Source: JAFGRU01 sp016934985 (GTDB taxonomy: Bacteria; Desulfobacterota; Desulfuromonadia; Desulfuromonadales; JAAYDE01). Taken from it: DNA of 64,000 nt. The DNA is taken from contig CAXXJQ010000005.1 of assembly GCA_963665045.2 (NCBI GenBank), positions 1 through 64,000 on the forward strand. Direction: 5' to 3'. The notes beneath the pieces were generated by a model, which had not been told where the DNA came from, searched no databases, and worked only from the letters and a program-made list of their open reading frames with translations. The translations under genes and the position numbers were made by a program. Shown piece by piece: positions 9,322 to 18,293 of the stretch (position 1 is its first letter; every line of letters starts with the position of its first letter).

Positions 9322-10176
9322 ATGGAAAACAAATCCATCAGCTACCGAAATTTAATCAGGGACATTGTCGCCGCGAACAGCATCGAGGCTTTGGAGAATA
9401 TCGGTCAAGCCATAGCCATCGGTTTCGGATTCAATTGTTTCTCTTACGGAACAGCGATACCCATCACACCGTCACAACCTCGAGTCCTGATAATTCATAG
9501 CTACCCCGACAGTTGGTGGAATACTTATTTGTCAAAAAATCTCCTCGCTAAGGATCCTTTTCTGGCCTACTGCCTTGAAAACACGGTCCCCATCGAATGG
9601 ACAACGGAAGAATCAACGCTGGGAAAGCTGGATAAGAAAAAAGTGGTGTACAGCGATTTTTTACGGTTGGCCAGGGATGCCGGATTCACAGGGGGGATTA
9701 GCGTTCCGATTCACGGAGCTGTGGGCGAGGTTGGGATGTTCACAGTAACCTCGGACTGTTTTGATCCTGAGCAACTGAATGCTATTTTATTTCAAAATTT
9801 CCCCCAGATTGTCCTTCTTGGTGTATTTTTTCACGATCAAGCCAAAAAGGTTTTAAAGAACAAAAGCGAAGGGAAAAAAGATCCTTTGACTTTGCGGGAA
9901 AAAGAGTGCCTGTTCTGGGCGGCAGAAGGCAAAACATCGGGGGAAACAGCTTCCATTCTCAACATCTCTGAGCGCACCGTGACCTTTCATCTCAGTAACG
10001 TGATAAAAAAACTCAATGTCAGTTCCCGTCAGCACGCCATCGGTCAGGCATCAGCAACAAAACTTCTCCTGAATATTCTGCCCCTGATTCCCACTATCCA
10101 AGAAAGTCTCAAAAAACATTATTCTTCACAAAAACCGCGGGGGCCTTTCTCGTCAAAAGAAACACTCAGACCCTGA
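9322..10176 (+). CDS. LuxR-family acyl-homoserine-lactone-type regulator (solo)
   Basis: The protein has 284 residues from the ATG at 9322 (AGGTGGAG ribosome binding site). An in-frame ATG at 9286 would place the lux box inside the gene. The N-terminal ~170 residues match an autoinducer-binding domain: the region SWWNTYLSKNLLAKDPFLAY followed by PIEWT contains the conserved W, Y, D-P and W that contact homoserine lactones in TraR/LasR, and GISVPIHGAVGEVG carries the conserved Gly. The C-terminal GerE helix-turn-helix is LTLREKECLFWAAEGKTSGE followed by ISERTVTFHLSNVIKKLNV. No luxI-type synthase is present in the window, so this is a candidate solo receptor. It sits between the surface-protein locus and the secretion operon, both possible targets. 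Confidence 0.88.
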   Translation: MENKSISYRNLIRDIVAANSIEALENIGQAIAIGFGFNCFSYGTAIPITPSQPRVLIIHSYPDSWWNTYLSKNLLAKDPFLAYCLENTVPIEWTTEESTLGKLDKKKVVYSDFLRLARDAGFTGGISVPIHGAVGEVGMFTVTSDCFDPEQLNAILFQNFPQIVLLGVFFHDQAKKVLKNKSEGKKDPLTLREKECLFWAAEGKTSGETASILNISERTVTFHLSNVIKKLNVSSRQHAIGQASATKLLLNILPLIPTIQESLKKHYSSQKPRGPFSSKETLRP

Positions 10177-10755
10177 AATGGTGACTATAAAGGCTAACCC
10201 GATTTATTCACGATGGTTTGTGGCAAAGCCTTTAAGTGTGCGTCAGACCAAGCCAGACATCGCGACTTGTTCTGCAGGCATACTGGCAGCATGTCGACGG
10301 ACGGGGAGCGAGCCCGGCTTGAGATGGCAGGCAATTGACGGTTGCTGCAAACTTTCAGCGATTTTGCATTAGTTGAGGGCAACGATAATAGCGGGAGACT
10401 GGAAGGCACGGCGTAGCCGTTTGAAAGATATCATTATAGGCTGGAAAAGGGCTGTAGCTTTACATTAAACCATGCCCCACTGCAACAAACCTCCGATATC
10501 AATAAAAACCAATCGACAGCGGTCAGGGGAATTATTACTACATTCTCTTCTTAAGATTAAAATTTGTGGAATAGCCCCCCAAACTTATGTAGAATTAGCT
10601 GATTAAATACTATTTCTATTTTTTGGTTGGGAGCGGATTTTTTAACCATAATCAAACATTTCTTTTATTTATTCTTTGGCATTCGGCAATTAAATTCACC
10701 CGTTTGTGGATGCGTTCATAACCCAGAATCAAACCCTGTAGAGAACAGAATTCGG
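10177..10755. other. Intergenic region upstream of the type II secretion operon
   Basis: About 580 bp without a recognisable gene. Short frames exist on both strands, but none has a ribosome binding site plus protein-like composition. The last ~200 bp is AT-rich and presumably holds the gspC promoter, though I could not settle on a clear -35/-10 pair. No lux box of the kind seen at 9297 was found here. Confidence 0.4.
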
Positions 10756-11643
10756 ATGCTATTCAGTCTAGAAAAAAAGCATTTTCGAGCCTTCAACCTG
10801 ATCCTGGTGATTCTTCTTGGAATTTCCCTGGGCTATTTTTTTTCAGCGGCTTCCAGCCTTTATCTGGACCGCCAGGAGCCCCATGTTAAGCTTTCCGACA
10901 ACCAGGAAGACATCAAACCACGCCACACCAGCCTCCAATCTTATCAGTCCATTCTCAAGCTTAATCTTTTTGATCCCGCAAACCGTCATCAAGCGGATTC
11001 CGCTTTGTCCCAAGACCGATTGCAAAAGAAGCCGTCAACAGCCACTCAAAGGAAGGACTTGACTCTTGTGGGGACGGTGACTTCCTCCGAGAATCCTTTT
11101 GCCGTGATTCAGGCCGGTGGAGAAGAACATATTGTTCATCTTAAAGAGGAATTGCCGGACGGCGAAGAGTTGGAGAGAATTAGCCGTGAGGAAATCTGGC
11201 TGCGGGGCACGGATGGAACGCTTTTTCCCCTGGCTCTACCGAAAGCAGCGGCTTCCGAGCCTGAGACTCAGCCGGAATCGTCTTCCCGACAGCCGCAAGC
11301 CGAAGGGATAAAGAAAATAGGCGAAAATCGCTGGATCATATCCAACCAGGAAGCCCGAAATGCTCGGGGAAATATTGGCGTTCTTATGCAGCAGGCCCGT
11401 TTCGAGCCGCGTCTGAACAACGGTCAGGTCGAGGGATTCGCGGTGAGGATGATACGGCCCCGCAGCCTTTTGTGGAATCTCGGCCTGAAACGGGGGGATG
11501 TGGTCAAGGAAATCAATGGGGTACAACTGGACAGCCCGGAGAAAGGGCTGGAAATCCTGAACCAGTTGCAGGAGGCCCGGAATATTTCCGTTGGTCTTCA
11601 ACGGCGGGGAAAGAACTTGACCTTTGAATATGAAATTGAGTAG
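10756..11643 (+). CDS. gspC: Type II secretion inner-membrane protein GspC
   Basis: The protein has 295 residues from the ATG at 10756; a longer in-frame TTG start at 10627 would add an unlikely 43 residues. The layout is standard for GspC: a short cytoplasmic tail, one membrane segment (LILVILLGISLGYFF), a linker, a homology region (about 95-150, LTLVGTVTSSENPFAVIQ) that contacts the secretin N0 domain, and a C-terminal PDZ domain (about 195-290, with RPRSLLWNLGLKRGDVVKEI). GspC links the inner-membrane platform to the GspD channel and takes part in substrate selection. It is the first gene of the operon; gspD begins 9 bp after its stop. Confidence 0.9.
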   Translation: MLFSLEKKHFRAFNLILVILLGISLGYFFSAASSLYLDRQEPHVKLSDNQEDIKPRHTSLQSYQSILKLNLFDPANRHQADSALSQDRLQKKPSTATQRKDLTLVGTVTSSENPFAVIQAGGEEHIVHLKEELPDGEELERISREEIWLRGTDGTLFPLALPKAAASEPETQPESSSRQPQAEGIKKIGENRWIISNQEARNARGNIGVLMQQARFEPRLNNGQVEGFAVRMIRPRSLLWNLGLKRGDVVKEINGVQLDSPEKGLEILNQLQEARNISVGLQRRGKNLTFEYEIE

Positions 11644-11652
11644 GAGAGAGGG

Positions 11653-13740
11653 ATGGCAGTGAATATCAATAAACCCTTGGCGATGCTCCTGGCCCTGTTC
11701 CTTGGCTTTCTTCTTGCGGGAAGCGTGTCGGCCAAACCTCCGGAGGCCGGCCAAAGCGGCGAAAAGGGGGAAATGGTCACCCTTGATTTCCAGGACGTAG
11801 AATTGAGCGCCCTGGTCAAGACCATCAGTGAACTGACAGGGAAAAATTTTCTTTATGACAGCTCCCTGAAAGGCAAGGCTACTATAATTTCGCCACAGAA
11901 AATGAGTGTCGATGAAGCTTATGACCTTTTCCTCACGGTCCTGAGCGTCAAGGGCTTCACGGTGGTCCCTTCCGGCAAAGTCCACAAGATCGTCCCCGTT
12001 CGCAGCGCCAAGGAGGAAAACCTGCCCACCGTCACCCGCCCTGCTGACGGCGAAGCTTCCGAACAGTTCATCACCCGCCTGATTCCCCTGAAAAATGTCG
12101 ATGCAGAAGTCATAGCCTCCACGGTTCTTAAACCGTTGATTCCAAAAACAAGCAGTGTTGTAGCCTATGCTCCCACCAACACCCTGGTGGTGACCGATAA
12201 CGGGGCCAATATCGACCGCCTGGTCAAAATCATACGAGAGCTTGACATCTCCGGCAAGCTCGGCACTTTTGAGGTCATCCCTTTGCAGGAAGGTTCCGCC
12301 GAGGAGATCGCCGAAATCTGCAATCAGATGCTCGAAGAATCCCAACAGGAAAATATTCAGGTCGCGACGACAGCTGCCGCCAGAAAACGGCGTCGTATTG
12401 CCCAGAGCAGTGGCGGCGGAAAAATCTTGCCATACCCGCGCACCAACTCCCTGATTGTCATGGCGACGGGAACCGAACTGGCCACCATAAAGAAGTGGAT
12501 TTTCAAGCTCGACCAGAAAAGGGAGGCCGGGCAATCCAACATTCATATCTACTATTTGGAAAACGCCGACGCCGAAACTCTGGCGAAAACCATGAACGAG
12601 CTGCTAAGCAAAGCCCCTTCGGCGAACAAGAGTAACGAAGCCGAGCAGAAATCCTTCCTTCGTTCCCAGGACGTTTTTATTTCCGCGGATATTCCCACCA
12701 ACGCCCTCATCATCAACGCACCTCCCGACGATTATGAGGTTATCCAGGAGTTGATCAGGGGGCTTGATATCCAACGCAAGCAGGTCTATGTGGAAGCTCT
12801 GATCATGGAGCTGTCCCTGGACGCCACCAAAGATCTCGGCGTGTCCCTCCAGGGGGCTGGCGATGTCGGAAATGACAGCGTTATTTTCGGTACATCCAAC
12901 CTCAACACCGGCAGTGTCGGCCTGAGTTCCCTGACCGCCGACACTGCCGGCTCAGCGGCAAGCCTTCTCACTAAATCGGTAGAGGGCCTCCTCTTGGGCG
13001 GCCTTTTCAACCCCATTACCGTGACCGGCATTGACGGTACCGAAATAACCATCCCGGCGTTTTCGGCCCTGCTTCATCTTTCGAAAACCAGCGGTGACGT
13101 CAACATTCTCTCCGCGCCACGGCTCCTCACTTCGGATAACGAAGAGGCGGAAATTGTGGTCGGAGCCAACGTTCCGGTCGTGACCGGGACCCTGACCGAC
13201 ACCGGCAGTTCCGGCCTCGCCCAGAGCTCTACCATAGAACGCCAGGATGTGGCTTTGACCCTGCGCTTTACCCCGCAAATCACCCAGGGGAAATTGATCC
13301 GGCTGGAGATTTATCAGGAGCTGACAGACCTTGTCGCCTCGACTCTTGAAAGTGATAACGGCCCAACCTGGACCAAACGGCTGATCAAAAACACGGTTTT
13401 GGCCGAGGACAGCCAGACGGTGGTACTTGGTGGACTCATCGGAACCAACACCCAGGAAAACATTTCAAAGGTCCCGTTACTAGGCGATATTCCGGTCCTT
13501 GGCTGGTTGTTCAAAAGTAAAAACACCACCGAGCAAAAGACCAACCTCATGGTTTTTATCACTCCTAAAATTATCGCCAGCGCCGGTGAACTCCGCCATA
13601 TTACCCAGAAAAATCAGGCGCTCATGAAACGTCTGCAAAAGGGGACTGAAGCCCTGGAGGAAATGTTGATCCTGGAGAAAACCCCGAAAAAGAAGCCCTT
13701 CTCAGAGCGTTCCCGTTTCGGGAGGCGTAGTGATAAATAA
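11653..13740 (+). CDS. gspD: Type II secretion secretin GspD
   Basis: This 695-residue secretin has a signal peptide (cleaved near GSVSAKP). The periplasmic N0 domain starts at VTLDFQDVELSALVKTISEL, followed by N1-N3 repeats (for example 'YAPTNTLVVTDNGANIDRLV' and 'YPRTNSLIVMATG'), and then the C-terminal secretin channel domain, with VPLLGDIPVLGWLFKSKNT near residues 610-630. It forms the outer-membrane pore through which folded proteins leave. The C-terminal ~50 residues are basic and could recruit a pilotin, but no pilotin gene is present nearby. gspE overlaps its last 11 bases. Confidence 0.95.
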   Translation: MAVNINKPLAMLLALFLGFLLAGSVSAKPPEAGQSGEKGEMVTLDFQDVELSALVKTISELTGKNFLYDSSLKGKATIISPQKMSVDEAYDLFLTVLSVKGFTVVPSGKVHKIVPVRSAKEENLPTVTRPADGEASEQFITRLIPLKNVDAEVIASTVLKPLIPKTSSVVAYAPTNTLVVTDNGANIDRLVKIIRELDISGKLGTFEVIPLQEGSAEEIAEICNQMLEESQQENIQVATTAAARKRRRIAQSSGGGKILPYPRTNSLIVMATGTELATIKKWIFKLDQKREAGQSNIHIYYLENADAETLAKTMNELLSKAPSANKSNEAEQKSFLRSQDVFISADIPTNALIINAPPDDYEVIQELIRGLDIQRKQVYVEALIMELSLDATKDLGVSLQGAGDVGNDSVIFGTSNLNTGSVGLSSLTADTAGSAASLLTKSVEGLLLGGLFNPITVTGIDGTEITIPAFSALLHLSKTSGDVNILSAPRLLTSDNEEAEIVVGANVPVVTGTLTDTGSSGLAQSSTIERQDVALTLRFTPQITQGKLIRLEIYQELTDLVASTLESDNGPTWTKRLIKNTVLAEDSQTVVLGGLIGTNTQENISKVPLLGDIPVLGWLFKSKNTTEQKTNLMVFITPKIIASAGELRHITQKNQALMKRLQKGTEALEEMLILEKTPKKKPFSERSRFGRRSDK

Positions 13741-15469
13741 TGAAGTGACATCTGAAACCCCTTCCTCCGCCAAGCGCTGGGCTCCCCTCGGCCAGATATT
13801 GCGGGAGCAGTACGGAGTCACCGCCATGGTGCTGGAAACCGCGCTCGAAAAACAGAAGGCTACGAGCCAGCGCCTCGGTGAGATCCTCATGGAAATGAAG
13901 GCTGTCAGCAGCCGCGCCTTGGCCAGGGCTCTTGCCCTGCAGCAGGGCCTGGATTATATGGAGACCATTTCTGAGGAAGCATATTGTGCCTCGAAACTGG
14001 GAAATGTCCCCGTATCCTTTCTGCGCAAGCACCTTCTTTTTCCCATGAGAAACGGCGAGAACCGGCTTCTGGTTGCCGTTGCCGACCCTCTGGATATCCA
14101 GCCGCTCAACGATCTCGCCGTTTTAACGGGATTGCCGGTGGAGGTGGCCCTCTCCGCACCGGAAGAAATTACCGGCGCCTTGAACCGCAATGTCGAAAAA
14201 CAGGCGGATAGTTCCCAGGAGTTTATGGAGGATATCCCTGAAAACCTCAGCGATTCCCTGGGCGCCAACCTCGAGCCGGCCGACCTTCTCGATACTTCTG
14301 ACGAAGCACCACTGATTCGCTTCGTCAACAGCCTCATCACCCAGGGCTACAAGCAGAGAGCCAGCGATATCCATATCGAGCCTTATGAAAGCGAGGTCGC
14401 CATCCGTTACCGTGTGGACGGCATTCTCTATGACATCCTACGGCCTCCTCGCCGGGTTCATGCCGGGCTGGTTTCCCGCATCAAGATCATGTCCAATCTC
14501 AATATTGCCGAAAAACGTCTTCCGCAGGATGGCCGTTTCCGGGTTCGCATTGCGGGGAAAGACGTCGACGTTCGCGTGTCGACCCTGCCGACCGCTTTCG
14601 GCGAACGGGCGGTTTTACGTCTGCTGGACAAAAGCAGCAGCATACTGACCCTTGAAGAACTCGGGATGGGGCGCTCACTGCTCGACAGCGTGGAAGGCAT
14701 TATCAGCAAACCGCACGGTATTCTTCTCGTCACTGGTCCAACGGGCTCAGGAAAGACCACAACTCTCTACGCCGCCCTGTCTCGCCTCAATTCCCGCGAG
14801 AAAAACATCATCACCGTAGAAGATCCCATCGAATATCAGCTTGCCGGGGTCGGGCAGATCCAGGTCAACCCGAAAATCGACCTGACCTTTGCCAGCGGCC
14901 TTCGTTCCATCCTGCGCCAGGACCCGGACATCATTATGATCGGCGAAATCCGCGATCGCGAAACGGCGGAAATCGCCATCCAGTCGGCCCTTACCGGGCA
15001 CATGGTCTTTTCCACCCTGCATACCAACGACTCGGCCGGCGCCCTGACGCGGCTGGTAGAGATGGGGGTGGAGCCGTTCCTGGCCGCCTCTTCCATTATC
15101 GGCATCCTGGCCCAGCGCCTGGTGCGAAGAGTCTGCCCCCACTGCCGCGAAGAAAGCGCCCCACCGGCTGAACTGGTGCGAGAATTGGAAAGCGAGGGGC
15201 TCTATTCAGACCAGGCGGTTTTTTACCATGGGGAAGGCTGCAAAGAGTGCATGAATATCGGCTACCGGGGCCGCACCGGCCTCTATGAACTGCTGGTCGT
15301 GGATGACGAAGTGCGGGACCTGCTGCTCCAGAAAAAGGATTCCGCCACCATTAAAAACAGCGCTCTGCGCCGGGGCATGAAAACCCTCCGGACGGATGGC
15401 CTCAAAAAAGCCCTTAAAGGGGAAACCTCCCTTGAGGAAGTGCTGCGCGTAACTCAGGAGGAAGTTTAA
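13730..15469 (+). CDS. gspE: Type II secretion ATPase GspE
   Basis: This 579-residue protein starts with GTG at 13730, inside the end of gspD (GGAGG ribosome binding site). It carries an N-terminal GspE/PilB regulatory domain, Walker A GPTGSGKTTT, the Asp box, Walker B-type DPDIIMIGEIRD, and the His box around GHMVFSTLHTNDS. A zinc-binding tetracysteine is formed by CPHC (near residue 470) and CKEC (near 504), as is usual for GspE. The hexameric ATPase powers pseudopilus assembly from the cytoplasmic face through GspL and GspF. Confidence 0.95.
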   Translation: MINNEVTSETPSSAKRWAPLGQILREQYGVTAMVLETALEKQKATSQRLGEILMEMKAVSSRALARALALQQGLDYMETISEEAYCASKLGNVPVSFLRKHLLFPMRNGENRLLVAVADPLDIQPLNDLAVLTGLPVEVALSAPEEITGALNRNVEKQADSSQEFMEDIPENLSDSLGANLEPADLLDTSDEAPLIRFVNSLITQGYKQRASDIHIEPYESEVAIRYRVDGILYDILRPPRRVHAGLVSRIKIMSNLNIAEKRLPQDGRFRVRIAGKDVDVRVSTLPTAFGERAVLRLLDKSSSILTLEELGMGRSLLDSVEGIISKPHGILLVTGPTGSGKTTTLYAALSRLNSREKNIITVEDPIEYQLAGVGQIQVNPKIDLTFASGLRSILRQDPDIIMIGEIRDRETAEIAIQSALTGHMVFSTLHTNDSAGALTRLVEMGVEPFLAASSIIGILAQRLVRRVCPHCREESAPPAELVRELESEGLYSDQAVFYHGEGCKECMNIGYRGRTGLYELLVVDDEVRDLLLQKKDSATIKNSALRRGMKTLRTDGLKKALKGETSLEEVLRVTQEEV

Positions 15470-15471
15470 TT

Positions 15472-16686
15472 TTGCCGCTTTTCGAGTATTCGGGCTTCAA
15501 CGCCTCGGGGAAAAAAGTCAGCGGTTTCATTGAAGGCCCGGGCAGGAACGCGGTTGTCCAGAAACTGCGCAGCCAGGGAATTTTCCCTTCCAGCCTGCGC
15601 GAGGAGCGGGAAGCGCACAGCAAAAAATTCGCCTTGCGGGAGATGTTCCGGCGCAAGGTGCCGACCCTGCAGACAGCCACAGCCACCCGTCAGCTGGCCA
15701 TCCTGCTGGGGGCGGGGCTGCCCCTTGATGAGGCCCTGAAGTCTCTTGGAGAGCAGCTCGATCACCCGGTGCTGGCCCGCGCCATCAACCGGGCCCGTCA
15801 GGACGTCATTGCCGGCGAGGCCTTTCATCAGGCCCTTGAAAACCAGCGCATTTTCCCAAGACTTTTTACCAGCATGGTCCAGGTCGGAGAGAATACCGGG
15901 CGCCTCGAACAGGTGCTGGGAAGCCTGGCCGATTTCCTGGAAGAACAGGCACAGCTGCGTTCTAAAGTCCAGGCGGCCCTCGCCTACCCCATACTCATGA
16001 CCCTGATCGGTGCTTTTGTTCTCGCCTTTCTGTTTGTCTATGTCATTCCCAAGGTGACGCGCATGCTGGCTGATTTAGGCCAGACCCTGCCTCTTCCTAC
16101 CCGCCTGCTGATCGGATTGACCAACTTCATCAGCACCTACTGGTGGGGAATAGCCATTGCCCTGGCGCTTGCCGGCTATGGCCTTTTTCATTTCGCTAAA
16201 ACGGCCAGAGGCAAGGCCCTCATGGATCGCATAGCCCTGCGGGCACCGCTTTTTGGCAAGCTCAACCTTTATATCGCCACCTCCCGCTTCGCCCGCACCC
16301 TGGCCATTCTCCTCCACGGCGGGGTGCCTCTGCTGACCGCCCTGGAGATCGTGCGCAACCTCTTCCGCAACGGGCTGTTGACCAATACCTTGGAGACCAC
16401 CCTGGTCAGTGTCCGCGAGGGTGAAGGGCTGGCTGGGCCGCTCAGGCAGGCTGGTATATTCCCTCCCATTGTGGCGCAGATGGTGGCCATCGGTGAAAAG
16501 AGCGGCGAACTCGAAGGGGTTTTGTTCAAGGTGGCTGAGGCACATGAGCAACAGGTCGGCATGACCCTGACCACCATGCTCTCCCTTTTGGAGCCCCTCA
16601 TGATCCTGGTCATGGGCGTGGTGGTCGGATTTGTCGTGATAGCGGTCCTGCTGCCCATATTCCAGGCCAGCCAGGGTATTGGCTGA
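15472..16686 (+). CDS. gspF: Type II secretion inner-membrane platform protein GspF
   Basis: The protein has 404 residues. The start is TTG at 15472, two bases after the gspE stop, with an AGGAGG ribosome binding site inside the gspE end. Two T2SF cytoplasmic domains are visible: about 65-190, beginning near TATRQLAILLGAGLPLDEAL, and about 270-390, beginning near RFARTLAILLHGGVPLLTAL. Three membrane segments are visible (LIGAFVLAFLFVYVIPKV, WGIAIALALAGYGLF and LMILVMGVVVGFVVIAVLLP). It is the polytopic platform component that couples GspE to the pseudopilus. Confidence 0.93.
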   Translation: MPLFEYSGFNASGKKVSGFIEGPGRNAVVQKLRSQGIFPSSLREEREAHSKKFALREMFRRKVPTLQTATATRQLAILLGAGLPLDEALKSLGEQLDHPVLARAINRARQDVIAGEAFHQALENQRIFPRLFTSMVQVGENTGRLEQVLGSLADFLEEQAQLRSKVQAALAYPILMTLIGAFVLAFLFVYVIPKVTRMLADLGQTLPLPTRLLIGLTNFISTYWWGIAIALALAGYGLFHFAKTARGKALMDRIALRAPLFGKLNLYIATSRFARTLAILLHGGVPLLTALEIVRNLFRNGLLTNTLETTLVSVREGEGLAGPLRQAGIFPPIVAQMVAIGEKSGELEGVLFKVAEAHEQQVGMTLTTMLSLLEPLMILVMGVVVGFVVIAVLLPIFQASQGIG

Positions 16687-16777
16687 TGATCCGCTGCAAT
16701 GGATTGTTACAAAAAAACTAATTACAAATTCAGATAGTGGTACTTTTGAAATAGATACTGCAAGGAGGATGGCGCAG

Positions 16778-17230
16778 ATGGAATTATCTTTAAAACGACG
16801 CGTTCTTTCGAATCAAAGAGGGTTTACTCTCATTGAAATCATGGTGGTGGTGGTGATTCTCGGCATTCTGGCCACTTTCATTGTTCCCAAGCTCCTCGAC
16901 CGGCCGGAACAGGCCCGGCGTACCAAAGCCACAGTCGATATCCGGGCCCTGGAGGGGAGTCTGGGACTGTTCAAACTCGATAATGGCTTTTTTCCAACCA
17001 CCGAACAGGGACTCGAGGCTTTGGTGAATAAGCCGAGCACCGGTAGAATACCCTCAAAGTATGCGGACGGCGGTTATGTGAAAAATGTGCCCCTCGACCC
17101 TTGGGGCAACGCCTATGTCTACCTATGCCCCGGTGTTCATGGCGAATTCGACATCATCAGCTACGGGGCCGACGGGGAAGCCGGGGGCGAGGGGAACAAT
17201 GCCGATGTTAACAGCTGGGAACTGGAGTGA
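16778..17230 (+). CDS. gspG: Major pseudopilin GspG
   Basis: This 150-residue pseudopilin starts at the ATG at 16778, chosen because AAGGAGG lies 9 nt upstream; the frame opens earlier at 16679 with no support. The leader ends in NQRG and cleavage would leave FTLIEIMVVVVILGIL with Glu at +5. The C-terminal globular domain has the GspG signature: DPWGNAY and a calcium loop in YGADGEAGGEGNNAD followed by WEL. It forms the pseudopilus shaft. The 91-bp spacer after gspF is the largest gap in the operon, so an internal promoter is possible. Confidence 0.94.
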   Translation: MELSLKRRVLSNQRGFTLIEIMVVVVILGILATFIVPKLLDRPEQARRTKATVDIRALEGSLGLFKLDNGFFPTTEQGLEALVNKPSTGRIPSKYADGGYVKNVPLDPWGNAYVYLCPGVHGEFDIISYGADGEAGGEGNNADVNSWELE

Positions 17231-17242
17231 GGTCCTGTATCC

Positions 17243-17770
17243 GTGAGCTCTGACCAGCCAAGAGCGCAACCCACGGATTCAGGTCCGGAGCGGGGCTTTA
17301 CCCTCCTGGAGCTGTCCATTGTCATTATCCTTCTCGGCCTTTTTGCCTCTTTTACGGTTCCCTTGCTGAACCGCTTCAACCGGGATGATCTTGCCTGGTC
17401 GGCTCGCCGTATCGCAGGGGCGGTCCAGTTTCTTTATAATGAAGCCGCCATCAGCGGCCGCGAACACCGGCTTGCCATCGAACTGGGAGAAAACCGCTTG
17501 AGTGTCGAAGTTATCGAGAAGGACGGCGAGGCCATCCGCTTGGAGCACTGGGGGAAAAAACTGGCCCTCCCCGAGGATATCCGCATCAAAGATGTCCAGG
17601 TCACCGGGCGGGGCCAAATTGCCACCGGCAGCGCCACCATCCGCTTTTTACCTGGCGGCTACCTTGAAAAAAGTCTCCTTCATCTGACCGACCAGACACG
17701 CGACCTGACCTTGCTTTTCAACCCCTTTACCGGCGCCACTGAAATCCGGGAAGGCTATTATGAGTTGTAG
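17243..17770 (+). CDS. gspH: Minor pseudopilin GspH
   Basis: This 175-residue protein starts with GTG at 17243. The leader ends PERG and the mature N-terminus is FTLLELSIVIILLGLFASF, with Glu at +5. The rest is a beta-rich domain typical of GspH. The gene ends at 17770, and the gspI start ATG (17760) lies within its last codons. It is expected at or near the tip of the pseudopilus. Confidence 0.88.
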   Translation: MSSDQPRAQPTDSGPERGFTLLELSIVIILLGLFASFTVPLLNRFNRDDLAWSARRIAGAVQFLYNEAAISGREHRLAIELGENRLSVEVIEKDGEAIRLEHWGKKLALPEDIRIKDVQVTGRGQIATGSATIRFLPGGYLEKSLLHLTDQTRDLTLLFNPFTGATEIREGYYEL

Positions 17771-18293
17771 GAGTCTATCGAACTCAGGCATGAATCTGCT
17801 GCGAAAATGGCCAATCGGCCCATATTTCCGCAAATTTTCGACAAATAGTCCCGCTATTCGCTCTCGAATTTGCGAAAATCTGTCCTCGATTTTCCATTCT
17901 CTCGTAACGATTCCCCAAGTCCGAAAGACCCCTGGCGGATTCACCCTGATAGAGGTGATGATCGCCCTGGCCATTGTTGCCACGGCCCTGGTGGCCCTGC
18001 TGGGCCTTGGCAACCGCTGTATCCAAGTTCACGACAAGCTTCAGCACGTGACAACCGCCACCCTCCTGGCCCAGCAGGAGGTCAACCGTCTGGAGATGGA
18101 AGCTGCCGATAACACCTTAAGTTTTGTACAGGACAAAGGACAGTTTGAAAAGCCCTTCGAGGACTACAACTGGACCGTCCGTTTTCAGGAGACACCCGTT
18201 GAAGGCGTTAAAATGCTTACCCTGTCGGTTTCCTGGGATAAGGAAGACAGCTCCCGAAGCGTGGACGTTTCCTCGTTTCTGATGGAAAAATAA
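17760..18293 (+). CDS. gspI: Minor pseudopilin GspI with a repeat-derived, over-long leader
   Basis: The pseudopilin part is clear: ...TPGG then FTLIEVMIALAIVATALVAL with Glu at +5 and a typical GspI C-terminus, with 117 residues after the cleavage site. The first ~56 codons are unusual. Positions 17769-17927 are one copy of a 159-bp dispersed non-coding repeat (second copy at 37723-37881), and here it is read in frame without a stop. No ATG, GTG or TTG lies between the repeat and the prepilin motif, so translation must begin at 17760 (60-residue leader), at 17790 (50 residues) or at a non-standard codon. Prepilin leaders are usually far shorter. Whether the protein is still processed is unknown. 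Confidence 0.85.
   Translation: MSCRSLSNSGMNLLRKWPIGPYFRKFSTNSPAIRSRICENLSSIFHSLVTIPQVRKTPGGFTLIEVMIALAIVATALVALLGLGNRCIQVHDKLQHVTTATLLAQQEVNRLEMEAADNTLSFVQDKGQFEKPFEDYNWTVRFQETPVEGVKMLTLSVSWDKEDSSRSVDVSSFLMEK
17769..17927. repeat. 159-bp dispersed repeat, copy 1 (inside gspI 5' end)
   Basis: It aligns without net gaps to 37723-37881. It contains an outer inverted repeat (CGCAAATT ... AATTTGCG) around a small inner hairpin (AATAG, TCCCG, CTATT), so it can fold as a REP-like hairpin. This copy has lost the in-frame TAA that copy 2 has (in GGTAAATCGG) and so reads through into gspI. Confidence 0.85.
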
